Source: an uncultured Alphaproteobacteria bacterium
GTDB taxonomy: Bacteria; Pseudomonadota; Alphaproteobacteria; Puniceispirillales; Marisalimonadaceae
DNA length: 56,949 bases
Assembly (NCBI GenBank): GCA_937142855.1
Contig: CAKZQZ010000009.1
Coordinates: 1 to 56,949 of the forward strand
Direction of reading: 5' to 3'
The notes below the pieces were generated by a model, which was not told the DNA's origin, made no database searches, and worked only from the letters and a program-made list of their open reading frames with translations. Positions 28,339 to 38,297 of the stretch are shown here, piece after piece. The position numbers were made by a program, and so were the translations under genes. How positions within the stretch are numbered: position 1 is the stretch's first letter; every line of letters begins with the position of its first letter.

Positions 28339-31300
28339 TTATGAACATCCTGATGTGCTACCGCAGGTATTACACTTCATACACGTTCCGTTTCTAACAA
28401 GTGTAAAGTTACCACACTCTCCACAAGCTTCACCTTCATAACCTTTTATCTTTGCTTCAATTTCTTGAGACAAACTTGGTCTTGGTGTCTCATTAATAGA
28501 AATTGTTGTATCATTCACCACTTCTTGTGTTTTTTCTTCTTTTAATGAAGTTGTTTGAGGCATCATTGTAACATTGCTTGTTCCACCTGATACAACTTTT
28601 AATTCTCTCCTGACAAAACCTCTACTAGCTACTTTTTCAGATACAAACTCTTTATTTTCACCTGAACCTGTGGTGCTTGAATCTAAGTCTTCGGGACCAA
28701 CATGGCCTAGATCATTTCTATCAAGGTATGAGATTGCGAGTTCTCTAAAAATATAATCTAATATAGAAGTAGACATTTTAATAGTGTCATTGCCGGTGAC
28801 CATTCCTTGTGGTTCAAAGCGTGTAAATGTAAAAGCCTCAACGAATTCTTCTAATGGAACTCCATATTGTAGGCCAATAGATACAGCTATTGCAAAGTTA
28901 TTCATTAGTGATCTAAATGCAGCTCCTTCTTTATGCATGTCTACAAAAATTTCACCTAGTTTTCCATTTTCATACTCACCAGTTCGTAAGTAAACTTTAT
29001 GTCCTCCAACTGTAGCTTTTTGAGTATATCCTTTTCGTCTATGAGGTAATTTATCTCTTTCTGCTCTCACAAACCTTTCAACTATTTTTTCAACAACTTC
29101 GGTAGTTCGGTTAGTTATATCTTGTTCATTGTTAACGCTGTTTTCTTCTTCACTTATATCATCCTCAAGCAATGCGGAGTTAAGTGGTTGACTGAGTTTT
29201 GAACCATCTCTATAAAGAGCGTTTGCTTTAATACCTAATTGCCAAGACAACATGTAGGCATCGCTACAATCTTCTATCGTAGCGTCATTAGGCATATTTA
29301 TAGTTTTTGAAATAGCTCCAGAGATAAATGATTGGGCAGCTGCCATCATTTTTATGTGGCTATCCACTGATAAAAACCTTTTGCCAATTCTACCACATAC
29401 ATTAGCACAATCAAAAACAGCTAGATGTTCTTTATTAAGATGAGGAGCACCTTCTAAAGTCATTGCTCCACAAACATGAATGTTAGCAACATCTATCTCT
29501 TCAGGGCTAAAACCTAAAAACTCTAGCATATTAAAAGAAAAATCATTCATTTGTTCTGAAGATATTCCTAGTTTATTTTTACAAAAATCTTCTCCAAGAG
29601 TAAATTGATTAAATACGAATTTTATATCAAATGCCGATGCTAATGAATTCTCAACGAGTTCAATTTCCTTATTTGTGAACCCTTTTGCTATAAGTGCGTT
29701 ATGACTGATAGCTTGACAGTCTTTTAAGCTACCAGACCCAACTGCATATTTCTGCATATCGTCGATTTGGTCTTTGTCATATCCTAAATGCGCAAGAGCT
29801 TCAGGTACAACACGGTTTATAATTTTAAAATAACCACCACCGGCTAATTTTTTGAATTTAACCATAGCAAAATCTGGCTCAATGCCGGTTGTGTCACAGT
29901 CCATAACTAAGCCAATTGTTCCTGTTGGAGCAATTACGGTTGCTTGAGCGTTTCTGTACCCATGTTTTTCACCAAGTGAAAGAGCTTTAGCCCAAGCATT
30001 TTTTGCTGCAATGATTAAGCTTTGATCTGGACAGTCTTGTCCCATCAGAGGAACTGGGTTTATTGATAAACTCTCAAATCCTCTTGTTTTACCTTCGGAT
30101 GCCCTTTTATGATTTCGTATAACTTTAAGCATGCTTTGAGCATTTTCTTTATATTTAGGAAAAGGTCCTAACTCTTTTGCAATCTCTGCTGATGTTGCAT
30201 AAGATATTCCTGTCATAATTGCTGTTAAAGCAGCACATATAGATCTTCCTTGATCACTATCATAAGGAATACCCCAAGACATCAATAACCCACCTATATT
30301 AGCATACCCTAACCCGAGTGTTCTATACTCGTAAGATCGTTGAGCTATTTCCTTGGAGGGGAATTGTGCCATCATTACAGAAATTTCGAGAGTTAATGTC
30401 CATAATCTAGTTGTATATTCATATGCTTCTATATCAAAAGAAGAGTCTGCTTTTTTAAATTGTAACAAATTAATAGAAGCTAAATTGCAGGCAGTATCAT
30501 CAATAAACATGTATTCAGAACATGGATTGGATGCATTAATTCTTCCAGCTTCTGGACATGTATGCCATTCATTAATAGTTGTATCATATTGTAATCCTGG
30601 GTCGGCACAAGCCCAAGCAGCTTCAGATATTTTTGACCATAGATCAGATGCGTCTAGTGATTTGTGAACCCCACCATCTGTGCGTCTTATAAGATTCCAT
30701 TTACCTTTTTGAGACACTTTTTCTAAGAATTCATTAGTTACTCTCACAGAGTTATTTGAATTTTGACCAGAAACAGTTAAATAGGCCTCACTATCCCAAT
30801 CTGTATCATAAGTTTGAAATTCAATTTCTTTAAAACCTTGTCCAGCAAATTGTATAATTCTTTGAATATAATTTTCAGGTATCATAACCGCACGGCAATT
30901 TAAGATCGCTTTTTTAAGTTCAGTATTTATTTTTGGGTCAAGTCTTTCTTGGTCATTATAATTGTCTGAATTACAGGCATCCATAACTGAACTTAGGTTT
31001 TTTGCAGTTAATTTTGAGCCAGCAACTAATGCAGCTACTTTTTGCTCCTCAACGACTTTCCAGTTTATATATTCTTCAATATCAGGGTGATCTATATCCA
31101 CAGTAACCATCTTAGCAGCTCTTCTTGTTGTTCCACCTGATTTTATAGCACCTGCCGCTCTATCACCAATCCTTAAAAAACTCATCATGCCAGAGGACCT
31201 ACCTCCACCAGACAATCCTTCTGTACTACCTCTTAACTTAGAAAAATTAGACCCTGTTCCTGATCCATATTTGAATAATCTAGCCTCTCTTACCCAGAGA

Positions 31301-31947
31301 TCCATTATTCCACCCTCATTAACAAGGTCATCCTTTACGGATTGGATAAAGCATGCATGTGGTTGTGGGTGTTCGTATGATGATTTTGACTGAACTAATT
31401 TTTTAGTTTTGAAATCTACATAATAATGACCTTGACTAGGGCCATCAATTCCATATGCCCAGTGCAATCCTGTGTTAAACCATTGAGGAGAATTAGGTGC
31501 GCACATTTGAGCTGCAAGCATAAACCTCATTTCATCATAATATATTCTTGCGTCATTTTCAGTAGTAAAGTAGTTGCCTTTCCAACCCCAATAAGTCCAT
31601 GTACCTGCTAATCTATTAAAGACTTGTTTAGCTGATTCCTCTCCTTTAAAACGCTCATTTTCAGGAAGTTCATTAAGTTTTTTTATGTCAGGCTCAGAAC
31701 GATATAACCAGGCAGGTATATTTTCTTCTTTTACTTTTTTTACAAAAACAGGAACACCAGCCTTTCGAAAATATTTTTGGGCTATTATATCCGCTGCAAC
31801 TTGTGAGTAGTTAGCTGGAACCTCAATGTTTGGTGCACTGAAAACAATTGTACCGTCTGGGTTTTTAATTTCGCTAGTTGTTGTTTTAAACTCTAAGCCC
31901 GCATAAGCGTCATTTCCTTTTTTGGTAAATTGTCTCTCAAATTTCAT
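28339..31947 (-). CDS. nrdJ: Adenosylcobalamin-dependent ribonucleotide reductase (class II)
   Basis: A 1202-residue class II ribonucleotide reductase that makes dNTPs using coenzyme B12. Landmarks are [54 protein letters not shown] and [23 protein letters not shown]-terminal zinc-ribbon-like end carries CGECG...[14 protein letters not shown] and would supply the reducing thiols. The cell therefore needs cobalamin, made or imported. No cobalamin riboswitch is evident upstream; two perfect DnaA boxes are. First gene of nrdJ-ridA-femAB-like. Confidence 0.95.
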   Translation of the reverse strand: MKFERQFTKKGNDAYAGLEFKTTTSEIKNPDGTIVFSAPNIEVPANYSQVAADIIAQKYFRKAGVPVFVKKVKEENIPAWLYRSEPDIKKLNELPENERFKGEESAKQVFNRLAGTWTYWGWKGNYFTTENDARIYYDEMRFMLAAQMCAPNSPQWFNTGLHWAYGIDGPSQGHYYVDFKTKKLVQSKSSYEHPQPHACFIQSVKDDLVNEGGIMDLWVREARLFKYGSGTGSNFSKLRGSTEGLSGGGRSSGMMSFLRIGDRAAGAIKSGGTTRRAAKMVTVDIDHPDIEEYINWKVVEEQKVAALVAGSKLTAKNLSSVMDACNSDNYNDQERLDPKINTELKKAILNCRAVMIPENYIQRIIQFAGQGFKEIEFQTYDTDWDSEAYLTVSGQNSNNSVRVTNEFLEKVSQKGKWNLIRRTDGGVHKSLDASDLWSKISEAAWACADPGLQYDTTINEWHTCPEAGRINASNPCSEYMFIDDTACNLASINLLQFKKADSSFDIEAYEYTTRLWTLTLEISVMMAQFPSKEIAQRSYEYRTLGLGYANIGGLLMSWGIPYDSDQGRSICAALTAIMTGISYATSAEIAKELGPFPKYKENAQSMLKVIRNHKRASEGKTRGFESLSINPVPLMGQDCPDQSLIIAAKNAWAKALSLGEKHGYRNAQATVIAPTGTIGLVMDCDTTGIEPDFAMVKFKKLAGGGYFKIINRVVPEALAHLGYDKDQIDDMQKYAVGSGSLKDCQAISHNALIAKGFTNKEIELVENSLASAFDIKFVFNQFTLGEDFCKNKLGISSEQMNDFSFNMLEFLGFSPEEIDVANIHVCGAMTLEGAPHLNKEHLAVFDCANVCGRIGKRFLSVDSHIKMMAAAQSFISGAISKTINMPNDATIEDCSDAYMLSWQLGIKANALYRDGSKLSQPLNSALLEDDISEEENSVNNEQDITNRTTEVVEKIVERFVRAERDKLPHRRKGYTQKATVGGHKVYLRTGEYENGKLGEIFVDMHKEGAAFRSLMNNFAIAVSIGLQYGVPLEEFVEAFTFTRFEPQGMVTGNDTIKMSTSILDYIFRELAISYLDRNDLGHVGPEDLDSSTTGSGENKEFVSEKVASRGFVRRELKVVSGGTSNVTMMPQTTSLKEEKTQEVVNDTTISINETPRPSLSQEIEAKIKGYEGEACGECGNFTLVRNGTCMKCNTCGSTSGCS

Positions 31948-32023
31948 CTTAATCCTCTTTTTAATAAACGGGCAAAAATTTTACTAAAATCCAGAAAATA
32001 TTAATAGTTTATAAATCTAAATC

Positions 32024-32032
32024 TGTGGATAA
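32024..32032 (-). promoter_or_regulatory. DnaA box (TTATCCACA)
   Basis: The plus strand reads TGTGGATAA, so the minus strand carries the perfect consensus TTATCCACA. It lies 77 nt upstream of the nrdJ start, reading in the direction of nrdJ. Confidence 0.6.
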
Positions 32033-32133
32033 GTTGTATAGATTTTGTTTTCTAAAAAAATATTCTAAATATAAATCTTTGTTTTTCCTAAATTTAATAC
32101 GTTATTGTTTTAATATTTTGTATTACCTTTAGT

Positions 32134-32142
32134 TGTGGATAA
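32134..32142 (-). promoter_or_regulatory. DnaA box (TTATCCACA)
   Basis: A second perfect consensus box in the same orientation, 110 bp from the first and 187 nt upstream of nrdJ. A degenerate third site (TGTGGTAAT) follows at 32151. Confidence 0.6.
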
Positions 32143-32323
32143 ACACAATATGTGGTAATTACGAACATATAAACTACATGATTTAGTGGTCACTAGTAAA
32201 GACTATAATTTATTTTTTTTTCTTTTTTTTTTAACTGTCTAATTTTACTTCATTTTTTGATATTGAATGCAAATCTATAATCTATAAAGTGACATTGAAG
32301 ATTTATTATTTTTTCTATTAAGG

Positions 32324-32329
32324 TATAAT
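32324..32329 (+). promoter_or_regulatory. Candidate -10 element for the MlaD-like gene
   Basis: A perfect TATAAT, 31 nt before the ATG at 32361. The -35 region is weak (an AT-rich TTTATT at about 16-nt spacing), so only the -10 is reported. An AGGAAA ribosome site precedes the ATG. Confidence 0.4.
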
Positions 32330-32360
32330 CAGTGAAAATAATAAGATTAGGAAACCACTC

Positions 32361-32807
32361 ATGAGATACAGTCCAATAGAAATATTAATGGGAGCCATGG
32401 TTCTTGTAGTAGCAATTGGTTTTTTAATTTTAGGTATGCAGTCAATAAATAACAATCAAAAGGATGGATACAATATATCTCTAATATTTGGATCAACGTC
32501 AGGTTTGAAAAATGGAGATGACGTTAAAATTTCAGGAATTAATGTGGGTAAAATAACTAAATTAGATCTTGATTTAGAAGATTATAATGCAAGTGTCAAA
32601 GTAAAGCTATTTGATAGTATAAAAATTCCAGATGATTCGTCTGCTCGAATTACATCATCATCTTTATTAGGAGGTAATTATATAGATATTGTTCCTGGCT
32701 CTTCAGAAACTTTTTTAAGTCCCAATGATGTTATATATGACACTAGTGATTCAGTAAGCTTTATGGATATGCTAGGCAAAATAGTATTTTCAGGAAATAA
32801 AGAATGA
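32361..32807 (+). CDS. mlaD: MlaD-like MCE-domain lipid-transport protein
   Basis: A 148-residue protein with one N-terminal membrane anchor (about residues 9-27) and a single MCE domain: YNISLIFGSTSGLKNGDDVKISGINVGKI, then SSLLGGNYIDIVPG. MlaD is the periplasmic substrate-binding subunit of the ABC system that moves phospholipids between outer and inner membrane. The other Mla genes are not in the window. It is followed 27 nt later by a DUF2155 gene, a pairing I recall from other alphaproteobacteria. Confidence 0.9.
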   Translation: MRYSPIEILMGAMVLVVAIGFLILGMQSINNNQKDGYNISLIFGSTSGLKNGDDVKISGINVGKITKLDLDLEDYNASVKVKLFDSIKIPDDSSARITSSSLLGGNYIDIVPGSSETFLSPNDVIYDTSDSVSFMDMLGKIVFSGNKE

Positions 32808-32834
32808 TCTTGTTTTGCATTCTATGATTATGCC

Positions 32835-33248
32835 ATGTTACGATTAAAGGTAATTCTCAGTTTATTATTCATAATTTCCCCTAATATTTTGTTCGGTTCT
32901 CAATGGATTGAAGGCAATAGGGTTGTCATACAAGGTTTGGATAAAATTACTGCTAGGATAAAAACCTTTGAAGTAGATGTTGGTAAGAGTGAAAGCTTTG
33001 GAGTTTTAGATATTTTTGTTGAGAGATGTGTATATTCAAAGCCAATTTTCAAGCCTGAATCTTTAGCATTAATAAAGATAAAAGATAACTCAGACAGACT
33101 ATCTGAGGTAGAATTTAGAGGTTGGATGTTTGCTTCAAGCCCGGCACTTAATGCCTTAGAAAATCCTGTTTATGATATATCAGTTCTGGCTTGTAAAAAT
33201 TCAGTTAAGCAATCAAAAAAATCTTCATCAGTTGAACCTATTGAATAA
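32835..33248 (+). CDS. DUF2155 secreted protein
   Basis: A 137-residue protein with a signal peptide (about residues 1-21) and the DUF2155 core: VVIQGLDKITARIKTFEVDVG, FGVLDIFVERCVYSKP and FRGWMFASSPALNALENPVYDISVLAC. The two cysteines could form a disulfide. The family is periplasmic and its function is unknown. The Lys/Ser-rich tail after the core overlaps the opposite-strand aat gene by 79 nt. Confidence 0.85.
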   Translation: MLRLKVILSLLFIISPNILFGSQWIEGNRVVIQGLDKITARIKTFEVDVGKSESFGVLDIFVERCVYSKPIFKPESLALIKIKDNSDRLSEVEFRGWMFASSPALNALENPVYDISVLACKNSVKQSKKSSSVEPIE

Positions 33249-33844
33249 ATATTTGCGTTTATGCCAATGGCTTTATCTAGTTTTTTCTTAAAATCAGTCT
33301 TTGTTATCTGGTAAGCACCAAATTGGATTAAATGATCGTTTAGAAATTGAACATCTAGTAATCTAAATCTAGTTTTCCATAATCTTGCAACCAAATTTAA
33401 TAACGCAATCTTACTCCCATTAGAAACAGAACTAAACATGGATTCAGCAAAAAAAACTCCACCAATAGCTACGCCATAAACTCCGCCAACTAGTTTGTTT
33501 TCTCTCCAGCATTCTATAGAGTGAACATAATTTTGTTTGTTAAGTTGAATAAATAAAGTTTCAATTTCTTTATTTATCCAAGTATCTTTTCTGTTAATTA
33601 TTGCGCATGATCTAATAACTTCCGGAAATGCATTATTCATGGTTATTTTAAAAGGCCTTTTTCTTACAAAACGTAAAAGGCTTTTTGAAATATGAAATTT
33701 CTTAATTGGAATAATGCCTCTGTGCTCTGGATTAACAAAATATATTTTGTTGTTATTTCTACTGTCAGACATCGGAAAGATGCCTAGCATATATGTTTGA
33801 ATTAGCTGTTCTGGGGTTAGTTTTATGTTAGATTCTTTTGTCAA
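33170..33844 (-). CDS. aat: Leucyl/phenylalanyl-tRNA--protein transferase
   Basis: A 224-residue Aat. Typical pieces are LTPEQLIQTYMLGIFPMSDS at the N-terminus, NPEHRGIIP, and the acceptor region SIECWRENKLVGGVYGVAIGGVFFAESMFS, then FLNDHLIQFGAYQI. It adds Leu or Phe to proteins with N-terminal Arg or Lys, marking them for ClpS-ClpAP, both encoded in this window. Last gene of the rne-to-aat run. Its final 79 nt overlap the DUF2155 gene tail to tail. Confidence 0.93.
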   Translation of the reverse strand: MTKESNIKLTPEQLIQTYMLGIFPMSDSRNNNKIYFVNPEHRGIIPIKKFHISKSLLRFVRKRPFKITMNNAFPEVIRSCAIINRKDTWINKEIETLFIQLNKQNYVHSIECWRENKLVGGVYGVAIGGVFFAESMFSSVSNGSKIALLNLVARLWKTRFRLLDVQFLNDHLIQFGAYQITKTDFKKKLDKAIGINANIYSIGSTDEDFFDCLTEFLQARTDIS

Positions 33845-33865
33845 ATTTATTTTTAAAAATTCTAA

Positions 33866-35209
33866 TTAATTTCTATTTAGTAATTTTGTTTCCAACCATC
33901 TAATGTCATATGTCCCTTTTTGCATAACTTCAGTGTCTAAAATCTGTTTATGTAAGTCTATTGTAGTAGAAATTGGTTCAATTACTATTTCTTTTAATGC
34001 TTGTTTAAGTCTTAACAAGCATTGATCACGGTCATTTCCATGAACAATAAGTTTAGCAATTAGGCTATCATAGTAAGGAGGAACTTTGTAACCAGAATAA
34101 ATACAAGATTCAATCCGTACACCTAATCCACCTGGTGAGTGAAATTGTGTGATTGTACCAGGAGAGGGAATAAATGTTTGAGGATCTTCAGCATTTATTC
34201 GGCATTCAATGGCATGACCCTTAAATTGAACGTCTTTTTGTTGAAACGATAATGGGTAGCCTGCAGCAATCCTTATTTGTTCTCTTACTAAATCTATACC
34301 TGTAATAGCTTCAGTTATTGGATGTTCAACTTGTAACCTTGTATTCATTTCAATAAAGAAGAATTGATTACCTTCATATAAAAACTCAATAGTACCTAAG
34401 CCTAGATAACCCATTTTTGAGACAGCTTTTGACGCAATTTCTCCAATAATATTTCTTGTTTTATCATCAATTACTGGTGAAGGAGCTTCTTCAATCACTT
34501 TTTGATGTCTTCTTTGAATTGAGCATTCTCTTTCACCAAGATGCACGGTATTACCAAATTTATCCGCTATGATTTGTACCTCAATATGTCTTGGTTTTTG
34601 AAGGTATCTTTCTATATAAACTCTATCGTCACCAAAAGCTGCTTTTGCTTCGCTTTTAGCGGAGGTAAATGCAGATTCAAGTTCTTCTTCATTGAGAGCA
34701 ACTTTCATACCTCTACCACCACCACCAGAAGCCGCTTTTATTAATAACGGATAACCAACTTTTTTTGCTTCTTGAAGTGCGGTTTCAAAGTTTATTATGT
34801 CTGTTTTTGAACCAGGGACGAGAGGTATACCTAATTTTTGCGCCGTTATTTTTGCTTCTATTTTATCGCCCATACATCTAATATGTTCTGGCTTAGGACC
34901 AATAAAAACAATATTATGGGCTTCTACTATTTCTGCAAAATCTGCGTTTTCAGATAAAAAACCAACACCCGGATGTATAGCTTCTGCTCCGACTAATTGT
35001 GCAGCAGTTATAATAGCCGGTATGTTTAAATATGATTTAGAAGATGGAGCCGGACCTATACAAACACTCTCGTCAGCTAACCTTACGTGTATGGCTTCGC
35101 TGTCAGCCGTAGAGTGGATTGCAACAGTTTTAATATTCAACTCCTTGCAAGCCCTTAGAACTCTTAAGGCAACATCACCACGGTTTGCTATTAAAATCTT
35201 TGAAAACAT
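33866..35209 (-). CDS. accC: Acetyl-CoA carboxylase, biotin carboxylase subunit
   Basis: A 447-residue ATP-grasp enzyme that carboxylates biotin on AccB. The glycine-rich ATP loop is [13 protein letters not shown], with [21 protein letters not shown] and [24 protein letters not shown] in the active site. It is 10 nt downstream of accB. accA and accD are not in the window. Confidence 0.95.
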   Translation of the reverse strand: MFSKILIANRGDVALRVLRACKELNIKTVAIHSTADSEAIHVRLADESVCIGPAPSSKSYLNIPAIITAAQLVGAEAIHPGVGFLSENADFAEIVEAHNIVFIGPKPEHIRCMGDKIEAKITAQKLGIPLVPGSKTDIINFETALQEAKKVGYPLLIKAASGGGGRGMKVALNEEELESAFTSAKSEAKAAFGDDRVYIERYLQKPRHIEVQIIADKFGNTVHLGERECSIQRRHQKVIEEAPSPVIDDKTRNIIGEIASKAVSKMGYLGLGTIEFLYEGNQFFFIEMNTRLQVEHPITEAITGIDLVREQIRIAAGYPLSFQQKDVQFKGHAIECRINAEDPQTFIPSPGTITQFHSPGGLGVRIESCIYSGYKVPPYYDSLIAKLIVHGNDRDQCLLRLKQALKEIVIEPISTTIDLHKQILDTEVMQKGTYDIRWLETKLLNRN

Positions 35210-35219
35210 TAAAAATTCA

Positions 35220-35693
35220 TCATTCTATGATAACTAACAATTCATTAAACTCAACTGGTTGGCTATCTTCAAATCCAATAAAAACAATTTTCCCTGATTT
35301 ATGTGCAGTTATTGTGTTCATTACTTTCATAGCTTCAATAATAAGAAGAGTATCCCCTTTTGATACAGAGCTATTTAATTTAATAAAAGTTTCTTTGCCA
35401 GGCTCTGGTGATGAGTAAGCTGTGCCTACCATTGGCGAGTTAACAGCTCCAGGGTGCTCATTAGTGAATTTTGTGGGTTCATTATCTTTTTTAGGTAAGA
35501 CATCAATTGCTTGTTTTTCTATCTTTTGTATTATTTGATTTTCTGGTTTTTCTTGTAATAAACTTCTACTTACAATTTTAATCTTTAAACCATCAGCCTC
35601 ATATTCTAATTCAGAAAGTTTATCTTTATTAACAATATCTACGAATGTTTGAACTAGATCTACGTTTTCTTTATTTATATTATTTTTTTTCAT
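35220..35693 (-). CDS. accB: Acetyl-CoA carboxylase, biotin carboxyl carrier protein
   Basis: A 157-residue protein with an N-terminal docking region, a flexible linker (about residues 55-80) and a C-terminal biotinyl domain. The biotinylated lysine is K123 in EAMKVMN. It carries carboxybiotin between AccC and the AccAD transferase for malonyl-CoA synthesis. It lies between aroQ (17 nt) and accC (10 nt). Confidence 0.95.
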   Translation of the reverse strand: MKKNNINKENVDLVQTFVDIVNKDKLSELEYEADGLKIKIVSRSLLQEKPENQIIQKIEKQAIDVLPKKDNEPTKFTNEHPGAVNSPMVGTAYSSPEPGKETFIKLNSSVSKGDTLLIIEAMKVMNTITAHKSGKIVFIGFEDSQPVEFNELLVIIE

Positions 35694-35710
35694 AGCGTTT
35701 ACCTATATAC

Positions 35711-36151
35711 CTAGTCGTCAATTAAATTGTGCATTGCTTCTATTGCTAATAAATACGAATTGACGCCTAAACCAGCGATTATTCCATTAGCAACTGGAGA
35801 AATAAATGATTTGTGACGGAAACTTTCTCTAGCATAAACATTAGTTATATGTATTTCAATTTTAGGTCCATTGAACATCTTTAAGGCATCCAAAACGCCT
35901 ATTGAAGTATGAGTTAACGCTCCTGCGTTAATAATTATTCCAACCCCATCACCAATAGCTTTATGTATTTCATCAATTAAATAACCTTCTATATTAGATT
36001 GAAAGAAATCTAATTCAAAACCGTGAACTTTACATTTTTCTATACAAAGCATCTTTATGTCATCTAAGGATGTCTTACCATATTTTTCAGGTTCTCTTTT
36101 ACCAAGCAGATTTAAGTTTGGTCCATTAATAATATATAATTTTTTTTGCAA
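35711..36151 (-). CDS. aroQ: Type II 3-dehydroquinate dehydratase
   Basis: A 146-residue AroQ, full length. NGPNLNLLGKREPEKYG near the start includes the catalytic Tyr; INAGALTHTSIGVLDAL, HITNVYARESFRHKS and ANGIIAGLG follow. It catalyses the third shikimate step in the cytoplasm. Its place just before accB-accC is a conserved alphaproteobacterial order. aroC, also in this window, works later in the same pathway. Confidence 0.94.
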   Translation of the reverse strand: MQKKLYIINGPNLNLLGKREPEKYGKTSLDDIKMLCIEKCKVHGFELDFFQSNIEGYLIDEIHKAIGDGVGIIINAGALTHTSIGVLDALKMFNGPKIEIHITNVYARESFRHKSFISPVANGIIAGLGVNSYLLAIEAMHNLIDD

Positions 36152-36210
36152 AGTTTTTCTCCTTCAGATTTTTATAATCTAAAATTGACTATTTTTGAGA
36201 GTTTTTTCAA

Positions 36211-36918
36211 TTAACTTTCACGAACTTTTTTTATAATTTCTTTTAGATTTTCCTTTGTTAATGCCCCTGGATAAACAACGTTTCCAATAATAAATGCAGG
36301 TGTACCATTCAAATTCAAGAGTTTTGCAATTTCACGGTTTTTATTTAATCGTTTTGAAATATCAGAGCTATTCATGTCAATTTTAAGTTTTTCAATATTT
36401 AATCCAATTTCGTTTGCTGTCTTGAAAACTTTTTCATTATCAACTTTACCTCTAATTTTCATAAGAGAAAGGTGAAATTTATTATAGAGGTTTTGTTTTT
36501 CAGAAGCTAGAGCTGCAACAGCTGCTGTATAAGATTCTTGAGATAAAATTGGGAATTCAACAAAAACAACGTTTATTCTCTTATCTTCTGAAATAGTTTC
36601 CATAATCGTTTTAACAACTGATTTACAATATCCACAATTATAGTCAAAAAATTCATAAATCGTAATATCTGCATTTTTTTGAAAAATACCTGGATTTTTA
36701 AATGACTTAAGAGACTGAATAGCCTTTTTCTTTTTTTCTAATTCAGTATTTTTTTTATAATTATCTAAAACAGACCTTAATAATTGAGGGTTTTTTATAA
36801 GAAAATTTTCTATGATTTTTTCTATATTTTCTTGGCTCATTTGATTTGCATGAGAAGGTAATGCAAACATAAATAAAATACTAAAAATAGATAGTGTATT
36901 TAAAATAATTTTTTTCAT
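36211..36918 (-). CDS. DsbA-family thiol:disulfide oxidoreductase
   Basis: A 235-residue secreted protein: signal peptide about residues 1-24, helical N-terminal segment, then a thioredoxin-like DsbA domain with active site C95-G-Y-C98 and the cis-Pro loop GTPAFIIG. It resembles the Com1/BdbD-like class that oxidises cysteines in the envelope. It lies between the M48 protease (17 nt) and aroQ (59 nt). Confidence 0.88.
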   Translation of the reverse strand: MKKIILNTLSIFSILFMFALPSHANQMSQENIEKIIENFLIKNPQLLRSVLDNYKKNTELEKKKKAIQSLKSFKNPGIFQKNADITIYEFFDYNCGYCKSVVKTIMETISEDKRINVVFVEFPILSQESYTAAVAALASEKQNLYNKFHLSLMKIRGKVDNEKVFKTANEIGLNIEKLKIDMNSSDISKRLNKNREIAKLLNLNGTPAFIIGNVVYPGALTKENLKEIIKKVRES

Positions 36919-36935
36919 AATATATCATTAGAACT

Positions 36936-38297
36936 TTATCTTGTCTTTATTCTAGACAGAATGTCCAAACCTCTCAGTTTATAAGAATTTGTTATAGTTT
37001 TTTGTTTGAGAGCTAAATCTACATACTTTTTAGCTTTAATAAAGTTTTTTTTAAGTAAGGATTCTTCAGCCAATGCAATATAAGTAATTCCTTTTTGACC
37101 TAATTTACCTGATGATTTGGCTAATAATCTCCATAGTAGTTTCCATTTTGGACTATTGTGAAGCATTTGTTCTAAGATTTGTATTGATTCCTCTAAATCT
37201 TGGGCTTTATTTGTTTGTAAATAAGATTTTACTAGAGAAAATTTAATTAAATCATCAGCGTATATATACTTTTCATTAAGGTTGTTTAAGGCTTTTTTAT
37301 ACTCTCTTATAGACTTGTTATAGCTACCTTTAGAAAAGTAAATATCACCAGCTAGTTCATAGTAGAAAGGATAATCAGGATATTTATTCTGTAATACTTT
37401 TAATGTATCAATAGCTGGTTCATATTCACCAGTTTTTTTATATGCTATAATGCGAGAATAATTAGCAAAGAAGATATTATTATTATTATCTTTTTTATTT
37501 AAGATCTCAAAGGGATCACTTCCATAAGCTCTGATCTTATTTTTTATATAATCCAGTGAAATATTAAAATTATTTATGTATATATCCTCATTGTTTTTAT
37601 TAGAAATGTAATTACTAGATTTATATTTTTTTAACTGCTCCAATCTTTGTTTGGAAAATGGATGTGATCTATAATATCCTACGACAGAATTATTTGTAGA
37701 AACCTCACGTTGACTTAACCTTAATAATAAGTTTTCCAGACCTGTTAATGATATTTTTTTTTTTCTAAAAGTATCTAATGCATATTTGTCAGCTTGCTGT
37801 TCTTGAATGCGTGAAAATTGAAAAGCTGATTTGATCGCAATATCTTGGGTTCCTAAAATTAAACCAAGGGCGGAATTTGAATCTAATTTTCCACCTGCAG
37901 ATAGAGCTATACCAGCAATAGTAGCAAATTTTGAGTATTTGGATAAATTAGATGTGTTTATAGATCTAGAAGAATTATGGTTTAAAATTAAATGCCCGAT
38001 TTCATGGGCTAAAACACCTTGAATTTCATTTATAGATTTTGACTTATTAATTAAACCGGTATTAATAAAGATTTTATTCGATCCAGTTACAAATGCATTG
38101 TATTCATTATTGGAAATTAAAACTGGTTGGAAAGGTTGAGTATTTCTAAAATAGCCATCGCTGACAGTCAATATTACTTTATATAAGAAATATTCAATTT
38201 CTGCGTCTCTAATAATTATATTTTTTTGAGCAGAGTAAGCATTACATGAAAAAATTACTAAAAGAATGGAAATTATTAATTTTATTTTGACCACCAA
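36936..38297 (-). CDS. M48-family metalloprotease with TPR repeats (BepA-like)
   Basis: A 453-residue envelope protein: N-terminal signal sequence, M48 zinc protease domain with HEIGH at 98-102 and a third ligand in the QEQQADKYALD stretch, and a C-terminal TPR-like helical half (about 270-450). This layout matches BepA/YfgC, which edits outer-membrane protein assembly. The listed start (TTG 38297) overlaps the last 16 nt of rne. GTG 38294 and an in-frame ATA at 38285 (giving an I-K-L-I-I-S-I-L signal sequence) are alternatives. Confidence 0.88.
   Translation of the reverse strand: MVVKIKLIISILLVIFSCNAYSAQKNIIIRDAEIEYFLYKVILTVSDGYFRNTQPFQPVLISNNEYNAFVTGSNKIFINTGLINKSKSINEIQGVLAHEIGHLILNHNSSRSINTSNLSKYSKFATIAGIALSAGGKLDSNSALGLILGTQDIAIKSAFQFSRIQEQQADKYALDTFRKKKISLTGLENLLLRLSQREVSTNNSVVGYYRSHPFSKQRLEQLKKYKSSNYISNKNNEDIYINNFNISLDYIKNKIRAYGSDPFEILNKKDNNNNIFFANYSRIIAYKKTGEYEPAIDTLKVLQNKYPDYPFYYELAGDIYFSKGSYNKSIREYKKALNNLNEKYIYADDLIKFSLVKSYLQTNKAQDLEESIQILEQMLHNSPKWKLLWRLLAKSSGKLGQKGITYIALAEESLLKKNFIKAKKYVDLALKQKTITNSYKLRGLDILSRIKTR

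Larger units (their letters stand above)
31948..32360. other. 413-bp divergent intergenic region, nrdJ / MlaD
   Basis: A very AT-rich gap holding two perfect DnaA boxes (32024-32032, 32134-32142), a long T-rich run (about 32211-32232), and a candidate -10 for the MlaD gene. I see no RNA gene and no short coding frame with a ribosome site. Confidence 0.6.

Noticed and set aside
31948-32360. Cobalamin riboswitch upstream of nrdJ
   Set aside because: The leader is almost all A and T, and I find no conserved B12-box-like segment.
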